A stretch of DNA of 64,000 bases, from assembly GCF_910594005.1 (NCBI RefSeq), contig NC_057831.1, positions 42,056,001 to 42,120,000 of the forward strand, in the 5' to 3' direction. This DNA is from Cervus elaphus (Eukaryota; Chordata; Mammalia; Artiodactyla; Cervidae). The position numbers and the translations under genes are program-made. Position 1 is the stretch's first letter. Each line of letters starts with the position of its first letter. Shown here piece by piece: positions 11,903-24,089 of this stretch. Under the pieces are notes generated by a model, which worked only from the letters and a program-made list of their open reading frames with translations, had not been told where the DNA came from and did not search any database.

Positions 11903-13162
11903 GAGATAGCTCCCTTCCTGGAACCGGTCTTCTACCTACCTTCTTTCAGGCAGTTAGGAAGGTCAAAGATTCTTCCTAAGTCTTTTAGACATGGACTGTT
12001 TCCAGCTGAAAACAATTTACATTTTGGGGTAGCAAAGTTGACTCCCCTATACCTGGCAGCAGAACCAGAATGAACAAGTTTTAACTTTGGTAAAAAGCTG
12101 TGTGAAAGAAATATGTGGATGAGTCAGTCTTAATGAGTTCAGTGTGTAAGAATATGTATGACCATATACATGTTTACTTTGAGGTCCCCGTGGTGGCAGA
12201 GGAGCAGAAGAGACTTTCACTGATAAGGTTCATAAAAATTGTCTCCTCTATGGATGTCATTTCACCTCCTACCCTTGCCATGGCAGTGGTCACCATGAAC
12301 AAAGTGGCCATGCTGGCAAAAACAGAAAATGTTCATGTGTAAAACGTGAACCTCCTCTCACCATGTCTAGCCTGGCCATTAAAACAGCTAAATCTCATTC
12401 TTGTCAATAACAATGATGACTTCTGTCAAGATGACTTCTTGACATAGTTTCACATTCTAGGGTGCTGAGCCTGCTAGCTGGTAGTAGAGAGCATCAGAAA
12501 GGTAGACAGGCTTTCCTTTTGTCACTCTTCTGTTAGCAATACCATCTTTAGATTGCCTAAGAAAAGAAAGCCTTGAAGAATAATGAAGTAACCTTAAAGA
12601 ATAATGAAGTCACCTATCAAAGACTCAGTTAAACACCATCTTGGAAATGTCACTTTGAGAGGCTAAGGGTATGAGTATACTCTGAAAAGCAATCAATATA
12701 TTTTGCTATTTCTCTTATAGTCAAAACCAAAGAATGAAAGAGGGTGTGGCACCTTGCATTGTTTTACCAATTGACCTACTTACAAAAAAAAGAAAAAAAT
12801 TACTGTACTCCAGGCTCTGCTTATTTATAGGTCTGAGTGCCCAAGAGAGTAATTCTTCTATTACACTTAAAGTTAAAATTGCCACACCACATGACCATTT
12901 GGGGATCCTTATGTTATGAGACGGACAGGGTTATTAACCATAATTACCAATGGAAAACTGCTGGCATATAACGAGGGCAAAGAGGAACATTCTAGACCAC
13001 TGAGGATCATTTTTAGTACCTTTTAGTGTCTTCAAATCCATTACAAAATGTTCATCTAAAACTAAAGCAACCCAAATAGGAAAGTCCATCAAAGGCTCAA
13101 CTATCTCAGAATTGTAAGCTTAGTTTATCCTGTCAGGTGAAAACTCCCAACCCAGTCAAGAT
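11903..13162. other. Unassigned non-coding DNA with a 21-bp tandem duplication
   Basis: A 21-bp unit beginning CCTTGAAGAATAATGAAGT is duplicated head-to-tail at 12571-12612, with two differences. The segment near 12870-13110 may be an old retroviral-like internal fragment, but I could not support a family. No gene is visible. Confidence 0.45.
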
Positions 13163-13200
13163 TTAAAAAAAAAAAAAGAGAGAGAGAGAAAAAGAAAAGA
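13163..13200 (+). repeat. Purine-rich simple repeat
   Basis: A run of A is followed by (GA)n and mixed AAAG units. Confidence 0.85.
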
Positions 13201-13386
13201 AACATGAAATGCGTAAGAGAAAGGGAATTATAACACCAAAGCCCTCATGAACATGTACAGAACTGAGATTCTTCTTAGCTCAATATTTTTGTAGTATTTA
13301 AATGGTGGTTGGATTTATCACTTAGTCCATGAGTTATAAAATATAAGGCAAGACTGTGATTCAGCTAAGGTAAGAAAAAACACACC

Positions 13387-13446
13387 AGAGGTAAATGTCG
13401 TATGTAAATGTTGTAAATTGTCATCACACAAGAGGTAAATGTCGTA
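13387..13446 (+). repeat. 16-bp direct repeat, 44-bp period
   Basis: AGAGGTAAATGTCGTA occurs exactly at 13387-13402 and 13431-13446, preceded in both cases by CACAC and one variable base. This is a recent local duplication in otherwise unassigned DNA. Confidence 0.85.
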
Positions 13447-14219
13447 ATTGACCAAATACCTGAATATTTGGTATGCTCCCCTTTGGAGAAAATATAGTAG
13501 GTGCAACTTTGTTTTTGTAAAGGATGTCTCCATATGTGAAAAATCAGCACACTGTTCTACTGTTGTTGTTTGGAATTTCTCACATGGAAAAGAATGTGTA
13601 CAAAGCACACTGAAGCGGCAGACAAATCAAGTAGCTCATTTGTTACCCACTCTCACTTTGTTTTAGGACTGTACCATATCTTGTACTGCAGCTTCCTGAC
13701 CTTTAGAAACAGGATAACGTATTGCCCAGGTCTCCTGGAATGAGGGGTCTACTCAGCAGACTATACTGAACAAGTCTTGCAAGACGGAAGTGAGCAATGT
13801 GAGATGGCAAACTCACATAGAGGAACAAGACCTCCTTGAAACTATGGCGGTGAAGACATCTGGTTCTCTGGGGTAGCTCTGAAGCAGGTTCTACTCTGGC
13901 ATCCCAAGTGTAAGCAGCAGATGACAGTGGCAGGGGGAGGTCACCTAGAACAGTCCTGTCGTGTGGCCAGGTGATTCTGTTTTGTTTTCAACAGTGAGGA
14001 GGCAAGTATAACTCCCTGACCTTCCTGAATATTTGGTATGCTACAAAGTATTTTTTTAAGTAAAGCTCTAGCTAGAGTTTTCCTGTTAATTTATAATCAT
14101 GAATCCTGACCAATAAAATACTCGCTTACATAAAGTGATTATTTTAATTTTATAAATTTTATGTTTCTGCTTAATTATATATCACAAACATAATTATATA
14201 ATTCTTTTTTTTTTTCTTG
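13447..14219. other. Unassigned non-coding DNA
   Basis: No gene is visible. A 19-bp word at 13459-13477 recurs exactly at 14024-14042 (see findings). Confidence 0.5.
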
Positions 14220-15764
14220 AAAAAAGTTGAGACAGAATTTTGATACGGTAAAATGGTAGACCTAGGGTGAACGGTTCCATGAGTTTTGACAAACATCTAC
14301 AACTGTGTAACCCACATCATTATCCAGAAATGAAACGTTTCTATCACTCCAGTAAGTTGCTACATGCCCTTCAAAGTAAATCTTCCCCTCCAGAGGATAC
14401 TCCCATTTATCTCTACTGCAATAAATCAGTTCTACCTGTTCTAAAACTTCTCATAAATAGAATTTCCAGCAAGTACACATCAGTGCATCAGTGTCTGACT
14501 CCTATACTTTAGGATGTTTTTGTGATTCATCCACGTTTTGGTGTGTATCAATTTTATTGCTCAGTTGTATGAATATGGCACAATTTGCTGATCCATTCTC
14601 CTGTTGATAGATTTTTGAGCTGTATTCATTCCTTGGGTATTATGAATAAAATTGCCACAGATATTTCTTTACAAGTCTTTCTATTGACATAAGTTTTCAT
14701 TTCTCTTTGCTCAACACCTAAGAGCGGAATTGTTGGCACATAGAGTAGATGAATGTTTAAGATTAGAAGAAACTTACAAACTGTTTTCCAAAATAGATGT
14801 ACCATTTTACTATTTCACCAATAATGTCCTGAACTTCCAGTTGATTCATATCCTCACCAACGTTTGGCTTTCTCAGTACTTTTTAATTTTAGCCATTCTA
14901 AACAGAGTATAGTGATATGTCACTGTAGCTTTAAATTGCATTTCCCTGATTATTACAATATTGACCACATTTTCATTTTATTATTGGCCACTTGTATATT
15001 TTCACCTAGGAAGAGTCTGAATTAAGTATTTCATTTATTTTTAAATTGAGTTGTTCATAAGTCCTTTATCATCTGGGTAAATCTCACACACATATAGTAA
15101 ACATTCTCTCTTTGGTTTGCATATTTGTTTGCATTTGTACATTTGGATGAATGGAAGCTTTTACTTTTCATGAAGTTCAATTTATCATTTAGTGTATACT
15201 TACTCATTTCTGGGTCCTGTCTAAAAATTCTATGCCTACTCCAAGATCACAAATACATTCTGGTTTCCCACCCCCTCCCCAAGAAGCTTAACAGCTCTAG
15301 CTTTTATGTTTATATATATGATTCAAATAGAATTAATTTTTTGTATATGAGATGTGGTAGGAGTCAAAGCTATTTTTTCATGTGCATATCCAGTTGTTAC
15401 AGCACTGATGGTGAACAGAATTTCTTTACAGAATTGTTTTGGCAACTCTGATCAATCAAGGGAATATATACATGCAGATCTGTCTTCATCATTCTTTTTG
15501 TCTACACTTATGCCGGAATTACACTTTCTAGATTATTACAGGCTTATAAGTAAGTCTGGGAATTAGGTAGCATACATCATCAAATTTGTTTCTTTTACAA
15601 AATCATCTTGGTTATTCTAAGTCCTTTGTACTTGCATATAATTTCTTAGAATCACTTTGTCAATTTCTATCAAAAAGCTTGCTAAGATTTTGACTGAGGT
15701 TGCATGGAATTTATAGAACACTTGGGGAATAATAGTACCTGTTTTTATCTTGCTTTTCATTTTC

Positions 15765-16060
15765 AGAGTTTATTTTATTGAAGTATAGTTGATTACAATG
15801 CTGTGTTAATTTCTGTTGTGCAGCAAAGTGATTCACTATATATATATGAAATATATAATGTATAATTCCATTATATATATATACATACACATATACATTC
15901 TTTCATATCCTTTTCCATTATGGTTTATCACATGATATTGAATATAATTTCCTGTGCTATATAATAGGACCTTATTGTTTATCCATTCTATATATAATAG
16001 TTTGCCCATCTGCTACTCCCAAACTCCCAACTTATCCCTCATCCAAATAATAATATATTA
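15765..16060 (-). mobile_element. Artiodactyl L1 3' end, antisense, nested
   Basis: The sequence begins TTATTTTATTGAAGTATAGTT and continues through the 'ttccattatggtttatcac', 'tcctgtgctatataataggacc' and 'gtttatccattctatatataatag' blocks, the standard antisense 3' end of cetartiodactyl L1. On both sides the older L1 ORF2 continues, so this is a nested 5'-truncated insertion. Boundaries are approximate because I found no clear target duplication. Confidence 0.8.
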
Positions 16061-17830
16061 ACACACCATTGGATCTTCCAGTCTAATATTATGATACAGC
16101 TCTCCTCTTATTTAGTTCTTTGCTCAGAATGATCTTGTAATTTTTAGCTTACAAGTCTTCCATATCCATCATTACATTTATTTATAAGCATTTTGTGTTT
16201 TCATATTATTGAAAATAGTACTATTTTAAACATTTTACCTTCCAATTATTCATTGGTAATAAACAGAAATACAATTAATTTTGTATACTGTAACATAACT
16301 AAATTCACTTACTGAGTTATTTTGTGGTTTACTGTATTTGTAGATTCCTTGGAATTTTCTACATAGAAAATCTTATCATTTGAGGATAAAGCAATTTTAT
16401 TTTTTCCTTTCTGATCTGTATGACGTTGTGGTCATTTTTTTCCTTTCACTGGTTAGGAACAGCAGTATAATGTTGAATAATGAGAACAGATGATGAATGA
16501 GAATAGAATCCTTGCACTCTTCTGGATTAAGATTAATCACTTAAAAGTTTACCATTATCATGTCAGCTGAGATTTTTTTTTTAAAGACATCCTTTATCCA
16601 AGTGAGGAAGTTCCCCTTAATTTCTAGTTTGCTGACAGTCTGCTACCATAAATGTGTTGCATTAGAGTTTTCCTGCTCTATTAAAATGATCATATAATTT
16701 TTTTCCTTTATTCATCTGACAAATTACATTGAGTTCTGAATATTGAAACAATCTCACATCTTTGGAATAAACTCCACTTCACCAGGTTGTATTATCCTTT
16801 TCACACATTGCTGATTTCTTTTGCGAGTATACAGTCTGTCTAATATAGAGTCCACCATATATTGGTATCTCATGAACACAGAAACTCAAGGTTTGGTCAG
16901 GTTGGTGCTACCTGATTTTCTGAAAGTGTCTGTGAAAGTTTCCTCCTTACATAATTGATTACATATGGATATGTTGTTTCATTTCTCGGAAGGTATCTAA
17001 TTATGAATTTAAATTATTTAACAAATATAGGGCTTTTCAAAAATTTTTTTGTCTCTGATCTTAAAATATGTGTCCCTCAAGGAATTAGTTTGATTTAAAT
17101 AATCAAATTTATTGTCAGAGTGTATTTACATTATTCATATTATTCCTTCAAGATCTTCTAAACACTTAAAGGATTTATGGTAAAGTCCATTATTACTGAT
17201 ATTGATAATTCTGCTTCCTACTTTTTTGACTATTTCATCTAGGAGGTTATTAATTTTATTAAACTTTTCAAAGAAATTACTTTAAATTTTACTAGTTACC
17301 ACAATGTCTATTCATTTTATTTATTTCTAATCTAAATTTTTTCTATTTATTTTGGGCTTAATTTACTCATTTTTTTCTAATTTCCCAAAATGGATTAATT
17401 CTAAACTTTTTCACTTCCTTATATAAGCATTTAAAATATAAGCAATTCTTTATATTCACACTTCTTGATATATAATTTTTTCCTTATCACTCAGTTAGAT
17501 ATATTTTAAATATCCCTATGATTTTATGATATACTTAGAAGTGTGTTAATTTCCAAGTATTTGAGAATTTTCTAGATATCTTTGTAATGCTTTCTAATTT
17601 TGGTCAGAGAACATAAATTATTTGAAACTACTCAGATATTTTTTTACAGTCCAGCGTATGATCTATCTTTGTAAATGTTTCCTATGCACTTCAAAATAAT
17701 TTATATTCTGCAGTTTGAGAAAGCAGCATTCCACATATGTAAGTATGATTAGCATCTCTGACAGTATTAATTCTATATTCTTACCAAATTTTTTGTTTAA
17801 TTGTTCTATCAATTAATGACAAGGAGTATT

Positions 17831-17870
17831 AAAAAATCACAAACTAAAAAAAAAAAAAAAATCACAAACT
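17831..17870 (+). mobile_element. Poly(A)-only insertion with 15-bp TSD
   Basis: AAAAAATCACAAACT occurs at 17831-17845 and 17856-17870, separated only by A residues. The site preceding the duplication reads ATT|AAAAAA, so the opposite strand is TTTTTT/AAT, matching the L1 endonuclease preference TTTT/AA. It lies inside the old antisense L1. Confidence 0.75.
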
Positions 17871-18912
17871 ATAACTGTAGTTAAGTATATTTTAAGCTCT
17901 GTTATAGGGGCAGCCATACTTTTACAATTATTATATTTTCATGATGAATTGATTCTTTAAATCATTTTTAAAAATCTCTGTATCTATTGTTATATTTAAA
18001 ATCCTGAAATGTACTTTGTGTAATATGTTAATATGATCATTCTAAGTATCTTTTGAGTAGTATTTGATGTAGTACATTTTTATATACTTTTACGTTCAGC
18101 CAATCTGTTTTCCATATTTGAAATGCATCTCTTATAATAGCATGTAATTATATTTTGCTTTTAATTCCCTATTGTCAATCTCTGCCAGTTAGTTTACTCC
18201 TTTTATACTTAATACAATTATTGGCACAGTTGAGTTTTCAGCTACTATCCTGCCATCGGTTTCCTATTTCTCCCATCTGTTCTTATCATTTTTCCATTTC
18301 CTATCTTCATTTGGATAAATCGATCCATTTTATTTAAGTATTTATTTTTATCTACACTATTAGCTTTTTAGTTTTTCTCTTATTTTTTATTGGTAAAGGT
18401 GTTCAGTATTGCTTTAGGGATTACAATATGCATTCTTAATTTACCAGAGTCTGTTTTAAAGTTTTAAAAGTACATTATGCTACTTCATGTGTAATATAAG
18501 GGTCTTGCAAATATACCTCCCTTTTTCTTTCTTGGCCCACTGTCATAGATTTCACTTGTATTTAGTGCTATAATATCCACCAATCTAATACTATTAATTT
18601 ACTCTATATAGCAAATTGGCTCTGAAATTAAGAGGGTAAAAGGGCAGCCTGAAAAAAGGGGGGGCAGTCTGATATATTTATCCACACATTTGCTATTTAC
18701 AATATTTCTTTTATGTTTATCTGTGTTTCCATCCGGTATCATTTTTTCTTTAGTGCAAAGCACTTCCTTTAATATTTATTATGTGCTATCCTATATTGAT
18801 AAAATTGCTCTGCTTGTGTTTATTTGAAAAGGCTTCTATACTATATTGCCCTATTTCTTTTTACGGTATTAGAAAAATAAAACAGGCATTTAGTATACAG
18901 TAAGGTAAAAAG

Positions 18913-20743
18913 CAAGAGAAGCGAAAAGGAAAGGAGAAAAGGAAAGATATTCCCATTTGAATGCAGAGTTCCAAAGAATAGCAAGGAGAGAATAGAAAGC
19001 CTTCCTCAGCGATCAATGCAAAGAAATAGAGAAAAACAACGGAATGGGAAAGACCAGAGATCTCTTCAAGAACATTAGAGATACCAAGGGAACATTTCAT
19101 GTAAAGACGGGTTCAATAAAGGACAGAAATGGTATGGACCTAACAGAAGCAGAAGATATTAAGAAGAGGTGGCAGGAATACAAAAAAGATCTTCACGACC
19201 CAGATAATCACGATGGTGTGATCACTCACCTGGAGCCAGACACCCTGGAATGTGAAGTCAGGTGGGCCTTAGAAAGCATCACTACGAACAAAGCTAGTGG
19301 AGGTGATGGAATTCCAGTTGAGTTATTTCCAATCCTGAAAGATGATGCTGTGAAAGTGCTGCACTCAATATGCCAGCAAATTTGGAAAACTCAGCAGTGG
19401 CACAGGACTGGAAAAGGTCCGTTTTCATTCCAATCCAAAAGAAAGGCAATGCCAAAGAATGCTCAGACTACCACACAATTGCACTCATCTCACATGCTAG
19501 TAAAGTAATGCTCAAAATTCTCCAAGCCAGGCTTCAGCAATACGTGAACTGTTAACTTCCAGATGTTCAAGCTGGTTTTAGAAAAGGCAGAGGAACCAGA
19601 AATCAAATTGCCAACATACGCTGGACCATCGAAAAAGCAAGAGAGTTCCAGAAAAACATCTATTTCTGCTTTATGGACTATGCCAAAGCCTTCAACTGTG
19701 TGGATCACAATAAACTGTGGAAAATTCTGAAAGAGATGGGAATACCAGACCACCTGACCCGCCTCTTGAGAAACCTGTATGCAGGTCAGGAAACAACAGT
19801 TAGAACTGGACATGGACCAACAGACTGGTTCCAAATAGGAAAAGGAGTACATCAAGGCTGTATATTGTCACCCTGCTTGTTTAACTTATATGCAGAGTAC
19901 ATCATGAGAAACGCTGGGTTGGAAGAAGCACAAGCTGGAATCAAGATTACCAGGAGAAATATCAATAACCTCAGATATGCAGATGACACCACCCTTATGG
20001 CAGAAAGTGTAGAGTAACTAAAAAGCCTTTGATGAAAGTGAAAGAGGAGAGTGAAAAAGTTGGCTTAAAGTTCAACATTCAGAAAGCTGAGATCATGGCA
20101 TCTGGTCCCATCACCTCATGGCAAATAGATGGGGAAACAGTGGAAACAGACTTTATTTTGGGGGGGCTCCAAAATCACTGCAGATGGTGACTACAGCCAT
20201 GAAATTAAAAGACGCTTACTCCTTGGAAGGAAAGTTATGACCAACCTAGACAGCATATTAAAAAGCAGAGACATTACTTTGCCAACAAGGTCTGTCTGGT
20301 CAAGGCTATGGTTTTTCCAGTGGTCATGTATGGATGTGAGAGTTGGACTGTGAAGAAAGCCAAGAGCCGAAAAATTGATGCTTTTGAACTGTGGTGTTGG
20401 AGAAGACTCTTGAGAGTCCCTTGGACTGCAAGGAGATCCAACCAGTCCATCCTAAAGGAAATCACTCCTGGGTGTTCATTGGAAGGATTGATGCTGAAGC
20501 TGAAACTCCAATACTTTGGCCACCTCATGCGAAGAGTTGACTCATTGGAAAAGACCCTGATGCTGGGAGGGATTGGGGGCAGGAGGAGAAGGGGACGACA
20601 GAAGATGAGATGGCTGGATGACTCAGTGGACATGAGTCTGAGTAAACTCCGGAGTTGGTGATGGACAGGGAGGCCTGGTGTGCTGCGATTCATGGGGTCG
20701 CAAAGAGTCGGACACGACTGAGAGACTGAACTGAACTGAATTG
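18913..20743 (+). mobile_element. BovB (RTE) LINE, 5'-truncated copy
   Basis: It is collinear with the other BovB copies from the region just upstream of the reverse transcriptase to the ACTGAACTGAA-type 3' end. AAGGTAAAAAG is exact on both sides (18902-18912 and 20744-20754), giving an 11-bp target duplication and both boundaries. It inserted at the 5'-side edge of the old antisense L1. Confidence 0.95.
19044..20661 (+). pseudogene. BovB reverse transcriptase remnant, YADD intact
   Basis: This is the RT and C-terminal part of the BovB polyprotein, broken into open pieces at 19044-19508, 19673-20017 and 20308-20661. Readable RT landmarks are DYAKAFNCVDHNKLW (motif A; the second conserved Asp of the usual AFD is Asn), QGCILSPCLFNLYAEY (motif B) and YADD at 19976-19987 (motif C, intact). 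A stop follows YADD after MAESVE. The C-terminal piece carries YGCESWTVKKAKSRK and FELWCWRRLLR. Compared with the copy at 1.9-3.9 kb it keeps longer uninterrupted frames. With no 5' end and several frame breaks it cannot be active. Confidence 0.9.
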
Positions 20744-20754
20744 AAGGTAAAAAG

Positions 20755-21492
20755 TGAAATGAAGGAGAAATTAGGGAGTGTTTTAGGAGTGTGCAGAAGA
20801 GGTACTTCACCCAGTCTTGAAGGAGTCAGGAAAAGTGTACAATAAAAGTGATACTGCAACGATCTGAAAAATGAAAAGAAGCATATTGATGAGTGAGAGT
20901 AGAGGTCAGTTGTTTTTTTTCCAAGCTAAGGAAAAATATGATTGACCAAAATCCTATACTGCATTTAGATTGTTTTCTTTATTCCTCTCTTAATTACCTA
21001 TTTACTATTTTAAATAGCAGTATATTTGAATATTTCATCTGTTTGTACTTGCATGATTTACTCATAATAAAACTCCTATAATTAAATATTTGAAGTGAAA
21101 GGTATGCACAATTTTTATCTTTTAATCCAAGCTAAATGGTAACATTTTCCCTAGAATGGTTATACAAATTTGCATTCCCATTGCAGCCTATCAGAGTAAC
21201 AGGCTTTACATTCCTGGAACTTATTGCAGTCTCAAGTTCCTCACTAGCCTTTCCTCCTCTATTATTGTTGGGGCCACCTGCAAATCTCCATCTTTCCCGA
21301 TTCCCAGGAAAAGTCCAGACTAGAGGTTGGAGGCTTCCAAGACTCCTTCAGAGCATCACTCTTGACCTGTGATACAGATAACCTTTCCTGCCAGGCCAAC
21401 TCCATCTTATGCCCTATGTAAGCTCTGACCTGATATGCATCCTTGGTCCCCTGCTCTGATAAATAGCTTGGAATCTCAGTTTCCTATAAAAT
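20755..21492. other. Unassigned non-coding DNA
   Basis: I see no gene or assignable repeat here. Confidence 0.5.
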
Positions 21493-21501
21493 GAGCTTCC
21501 T

Positions 21502-21882
21502 CGGTGTGTATGCCCAGAAGTGGTATTGCTGGGTCATATGGCAGTTCTATTTCCAGTTTTTTAAGAAATCTCCACACTGTTCTCCATAGTGGCTGTACTA
21601 GTTTGCATTCCCACCAACAGTGTAAGAGGGTTCCCTTCGAAACATGTATATTATCTATAGTGGAACAGATCACCAGCCCAGGTTGGATGCATGAGACAAG
21701 TGCTCGGGCCTGGTGCACTGGGAAGACCCAGGGGAATCGGGTGGAGAGGGAGGTGGGAGGGGGGATCAGGATGGGGAATACATGTAACTCCATGGCTGAT
21801 TCATGTCAATGTATGACAAAACCCACTTCAATATTGTAAAGTAATTAGCCTCCAACTAATAAAAATAAATGGAAAAAAAAAA
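21502..21882 (+). mobile_element. Young L1 3' end with 5' inversion (twin priming)
   Basis: From about 21638 to 21882 the sequence is a sense L1 3' end, ending CCAACTAATAAAAATAAATGG and poly(A). The preceding 21502-21637 is L1 in the opposite orientation: read on the minus strand it encodes the ORF2 C-terminus (HCWWECKLVQPLWRTVWRFL, then ELPYDPAIPLLGIHTEE). GAGCTTCCT flanks the whole unit (21493-21501 and 21883-21891), so both halves entered in one event. The L1 segment between the two halves is missing, as usual for twin-primed inversions. Confidence 0.88.
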
Positions 21883-21891
21883 GAGCTTCCT

Positions 21892-23454
21892 ACCTTACTT
21901 AAACTTTCCTCTCCTAGGAACTGAAGGTTTGACTCTGGACCCCATTCCTTTGTCTGTATCCACCATGGAATGGTGAACAAAATCTTCTGATGTCAATTAT
22001 TTCTCAGTACTTCTCAACGTCACCCACCCTGAAATCAATGTCACTGTGCTCCATTTACTGACAAGTAGGCTTCCTACAAGCCATCTCCGAGTACTTCAAT
22101 TACATTCACATTTTTTAAAAAAAGCTTTAAGTCATAAAAATCTTCATTGCAATACCAAATTCATTTTACACCTTCAATAACATCAGAGATATTCATACAT
22201 ATTGAACACAGAATAAAAATTTACAAGACAGACTAACCTAATTTCAACACAGCTTGAAATTCTTTGTTGTTACAGTGAAGACTATCTTTGCTTGCTGCAA
22301 GTGAGTTATCAGAAAAAGAAATTCACTTTTAAAGATCTCACATTTTATATATAAAAAAATAACACCTGTCTATTCCATATAAGAAAAAAAAAATCCTTCA
22401 ATGATAAAAGACTCAAGAGAGGTTATATTTTGCTTGATTGTACATATTTTGGAAATAAAAGCATATATTTGAATTTTATTCTCCTACTTTAATAGTGCAA
22501 TATTTATAATACTGCATCATAAATCAGTGAAGACTTGTGCCTTTACTGGGTCTGCCTGTTAACAAAGTTTTCTGTGGAATACAGCTACATACAAGATATA
22601 GACCTCATTAATCCTTAAGATATCCACAGAGAAGGTAAGGGGTAGGTACCTACACACATATTAGCTAACTCTACACAGTGTTCTTATTTTAGGGCCTGAA
22701 TAGCTTTTGTGATATGCAGATGTAATCCTAATTTCCTCTTATTCCCATACTTTGCCCCATAGCCATATGGAATATCTGAAAAAGTCAATAAGGAATAGTG
22801 GGAAAACACATCTTAGCACTCACACTCACACACATGTAAAACACCTATGAGCAGGACCATCGTTAATCTGTTCATAACACCAGCAAAGGCGTAACATTCA
22901 ATGTGCATTCACAGGATGGAAGCATGCCAACACTCTGTCTGGCACCTTCTGGTGACCTTCTTTAGCCAGACCAGAGGATACAGTACAGGAACTTCAAGTT
23001 AGGAATTGGTTTTCTTGATTGCTTGCCACCAAAAGCAACCTGAAATATGAGATAGGCACTCCCACAGATTTCTCTGACAAGGAGGCATGAAAATTTACAC
23101 TGTTAACTTTATTCCTCAACTTAGGCAGCATATCCAAACCTTTATTTCAAGTCTCATCTCAAATGTTGCTTCTTCCATGAAAACACTTCCTGATCTCCCA
23201 GAGCAAATGTGAAGACTCTAAAGGGCTTTATATAAATCATAAGATAAATAAGAGTTGATAAGGCGGAGGACTTGGAGAGACCTACGGGATTAGAAAGGGC
23301 ACTTCAGAGACAGAGAGTCAGGAAAAAAATTTCTGGGTCAGTGGTACCTAAACTAACATTTCAAACATGAAATGAGCTAGGCAGAGAGTGAGTTAGTTCT
23401 AAATGTTATTTAGAACCTTAATTACCTTGATTTCTTATGGAAATTACCTTAAGA
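21892..23454. other. Unassigned non-coding DNA
   Basis: I see no gene here. Part of 23150-23400 could be a degraded L2-like remnant, but the match is too weak to call. Confidence 0.45.
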
Positions 23455-23600
23455 AATGACCTTAACTTCTTAATTGAGCATGTACTGTGCACAAACACTG
23501 TGTTGAGTATTTTCAAAGCTTTAACATGTTTTCTCTGCTCAATAACTTTTTACTCAGGATAAAGGCTATGGATTGTCCTTCACTTGTGTTCTCTTTCACA
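23455..23600 (-). repeat. MIR SINE remnant
   Basis: The plus strand reads a degraded reverse MIR: 'attgagcatgtactgtgcacaaacactgtg', then 'gctttaacatgttttctc'. Confidence 0.5.
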
Positions 23601-23627
23601 TGCCACTTATAACTCATCTTGTTGACT

Positions 23628-24075
23628 TTCTTTTTACATTAATTTTATTGGTATATAGTTGCTTTACAATGCTATGTTCATTTCTACTGTACGGCAAGAT
23701 GAATCAGCCATAGCTATACATACATCCCCTCCTTTTTGGACTTCCTTCCAATTCAGGTCCCCACAGTGCACTAAGTAGAGTTCCCTGTGATTTACAGGAT
23801 AGTCTCATTAGTTATCTCCTTTACATAGAGATTCAATAGTGTATATGCATCAATCCCAAGTCCTACCAATCCCCATCTCCCCCAGTGATCTATATGTCTG
23901 TTCTCTACACCTGTGTGTCTATTTCTGCTTTGCAAATAAGATGATCTATGCCACTTTTCTAGATTTCACATATATGCATTAATATATGATATTTGCTTTT
24001 GTCTTTCTGAGTTCCTTCATTCTACATGACATGCTCTAGATCTATCCATGTCTCTACAAATGACCCAATTTGTCC
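23628..24075 (-). mobile_element. Artiodactyl L1 3' end, antisense
   Basis: It starts with ATTAATTTTATTGGTATATAG and runs through the 'ttacaatgctatgttcatttctactgtacggcaa', 'agagttccctgtg' and 'ctatgtctgttctctacacctgtgtgtct' blocks in antisense L1 3' order. It is 5'-truncated and non-coding. Confidence 0.8.
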
Positions 24076-24089
24076 TATTAAAATAAATC

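Larger units (their letters stand above)
14220..18860 (-). mobile_element. Long ancient L1 LINE, antisense, interrupted
   Basis: Read on the minus strand, this stretch follows L1 order: 3' region at 14220-15100, ORF2 C-terminal and RT portions through about 17000, and more 5' sequence to about 18860. On the plus strand the usual antisense-L1 landmarks are visible, such as the dropped-out 'ttgtcaatttctatcaaaaagcttgctaag' block near 15657 and the 'gaatcaggttg/atccttt' RT block near 16750. Many stops and indels destroy all frames. A younger L1 (about 15765-16060) and a poly(A) block (17846-17861) interrupt it. Subfamily is unassigned, and the distal part (17900-18860) is the least certain. Confidence 0.65.

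Noticed and set aside
12870..13110. Possible internal fragment of an ancient endogenous retrovirus-like element
   Set aside because: A vague similarity came to mind, but no LTR, primer-binding site or readable domain supports it.
20274..20810. Minus-strand open frame of 178 codons
   Set aside because: It is the shadow of the BovB coding strand. Its residues are translated BovB antisense, not a separate protein.
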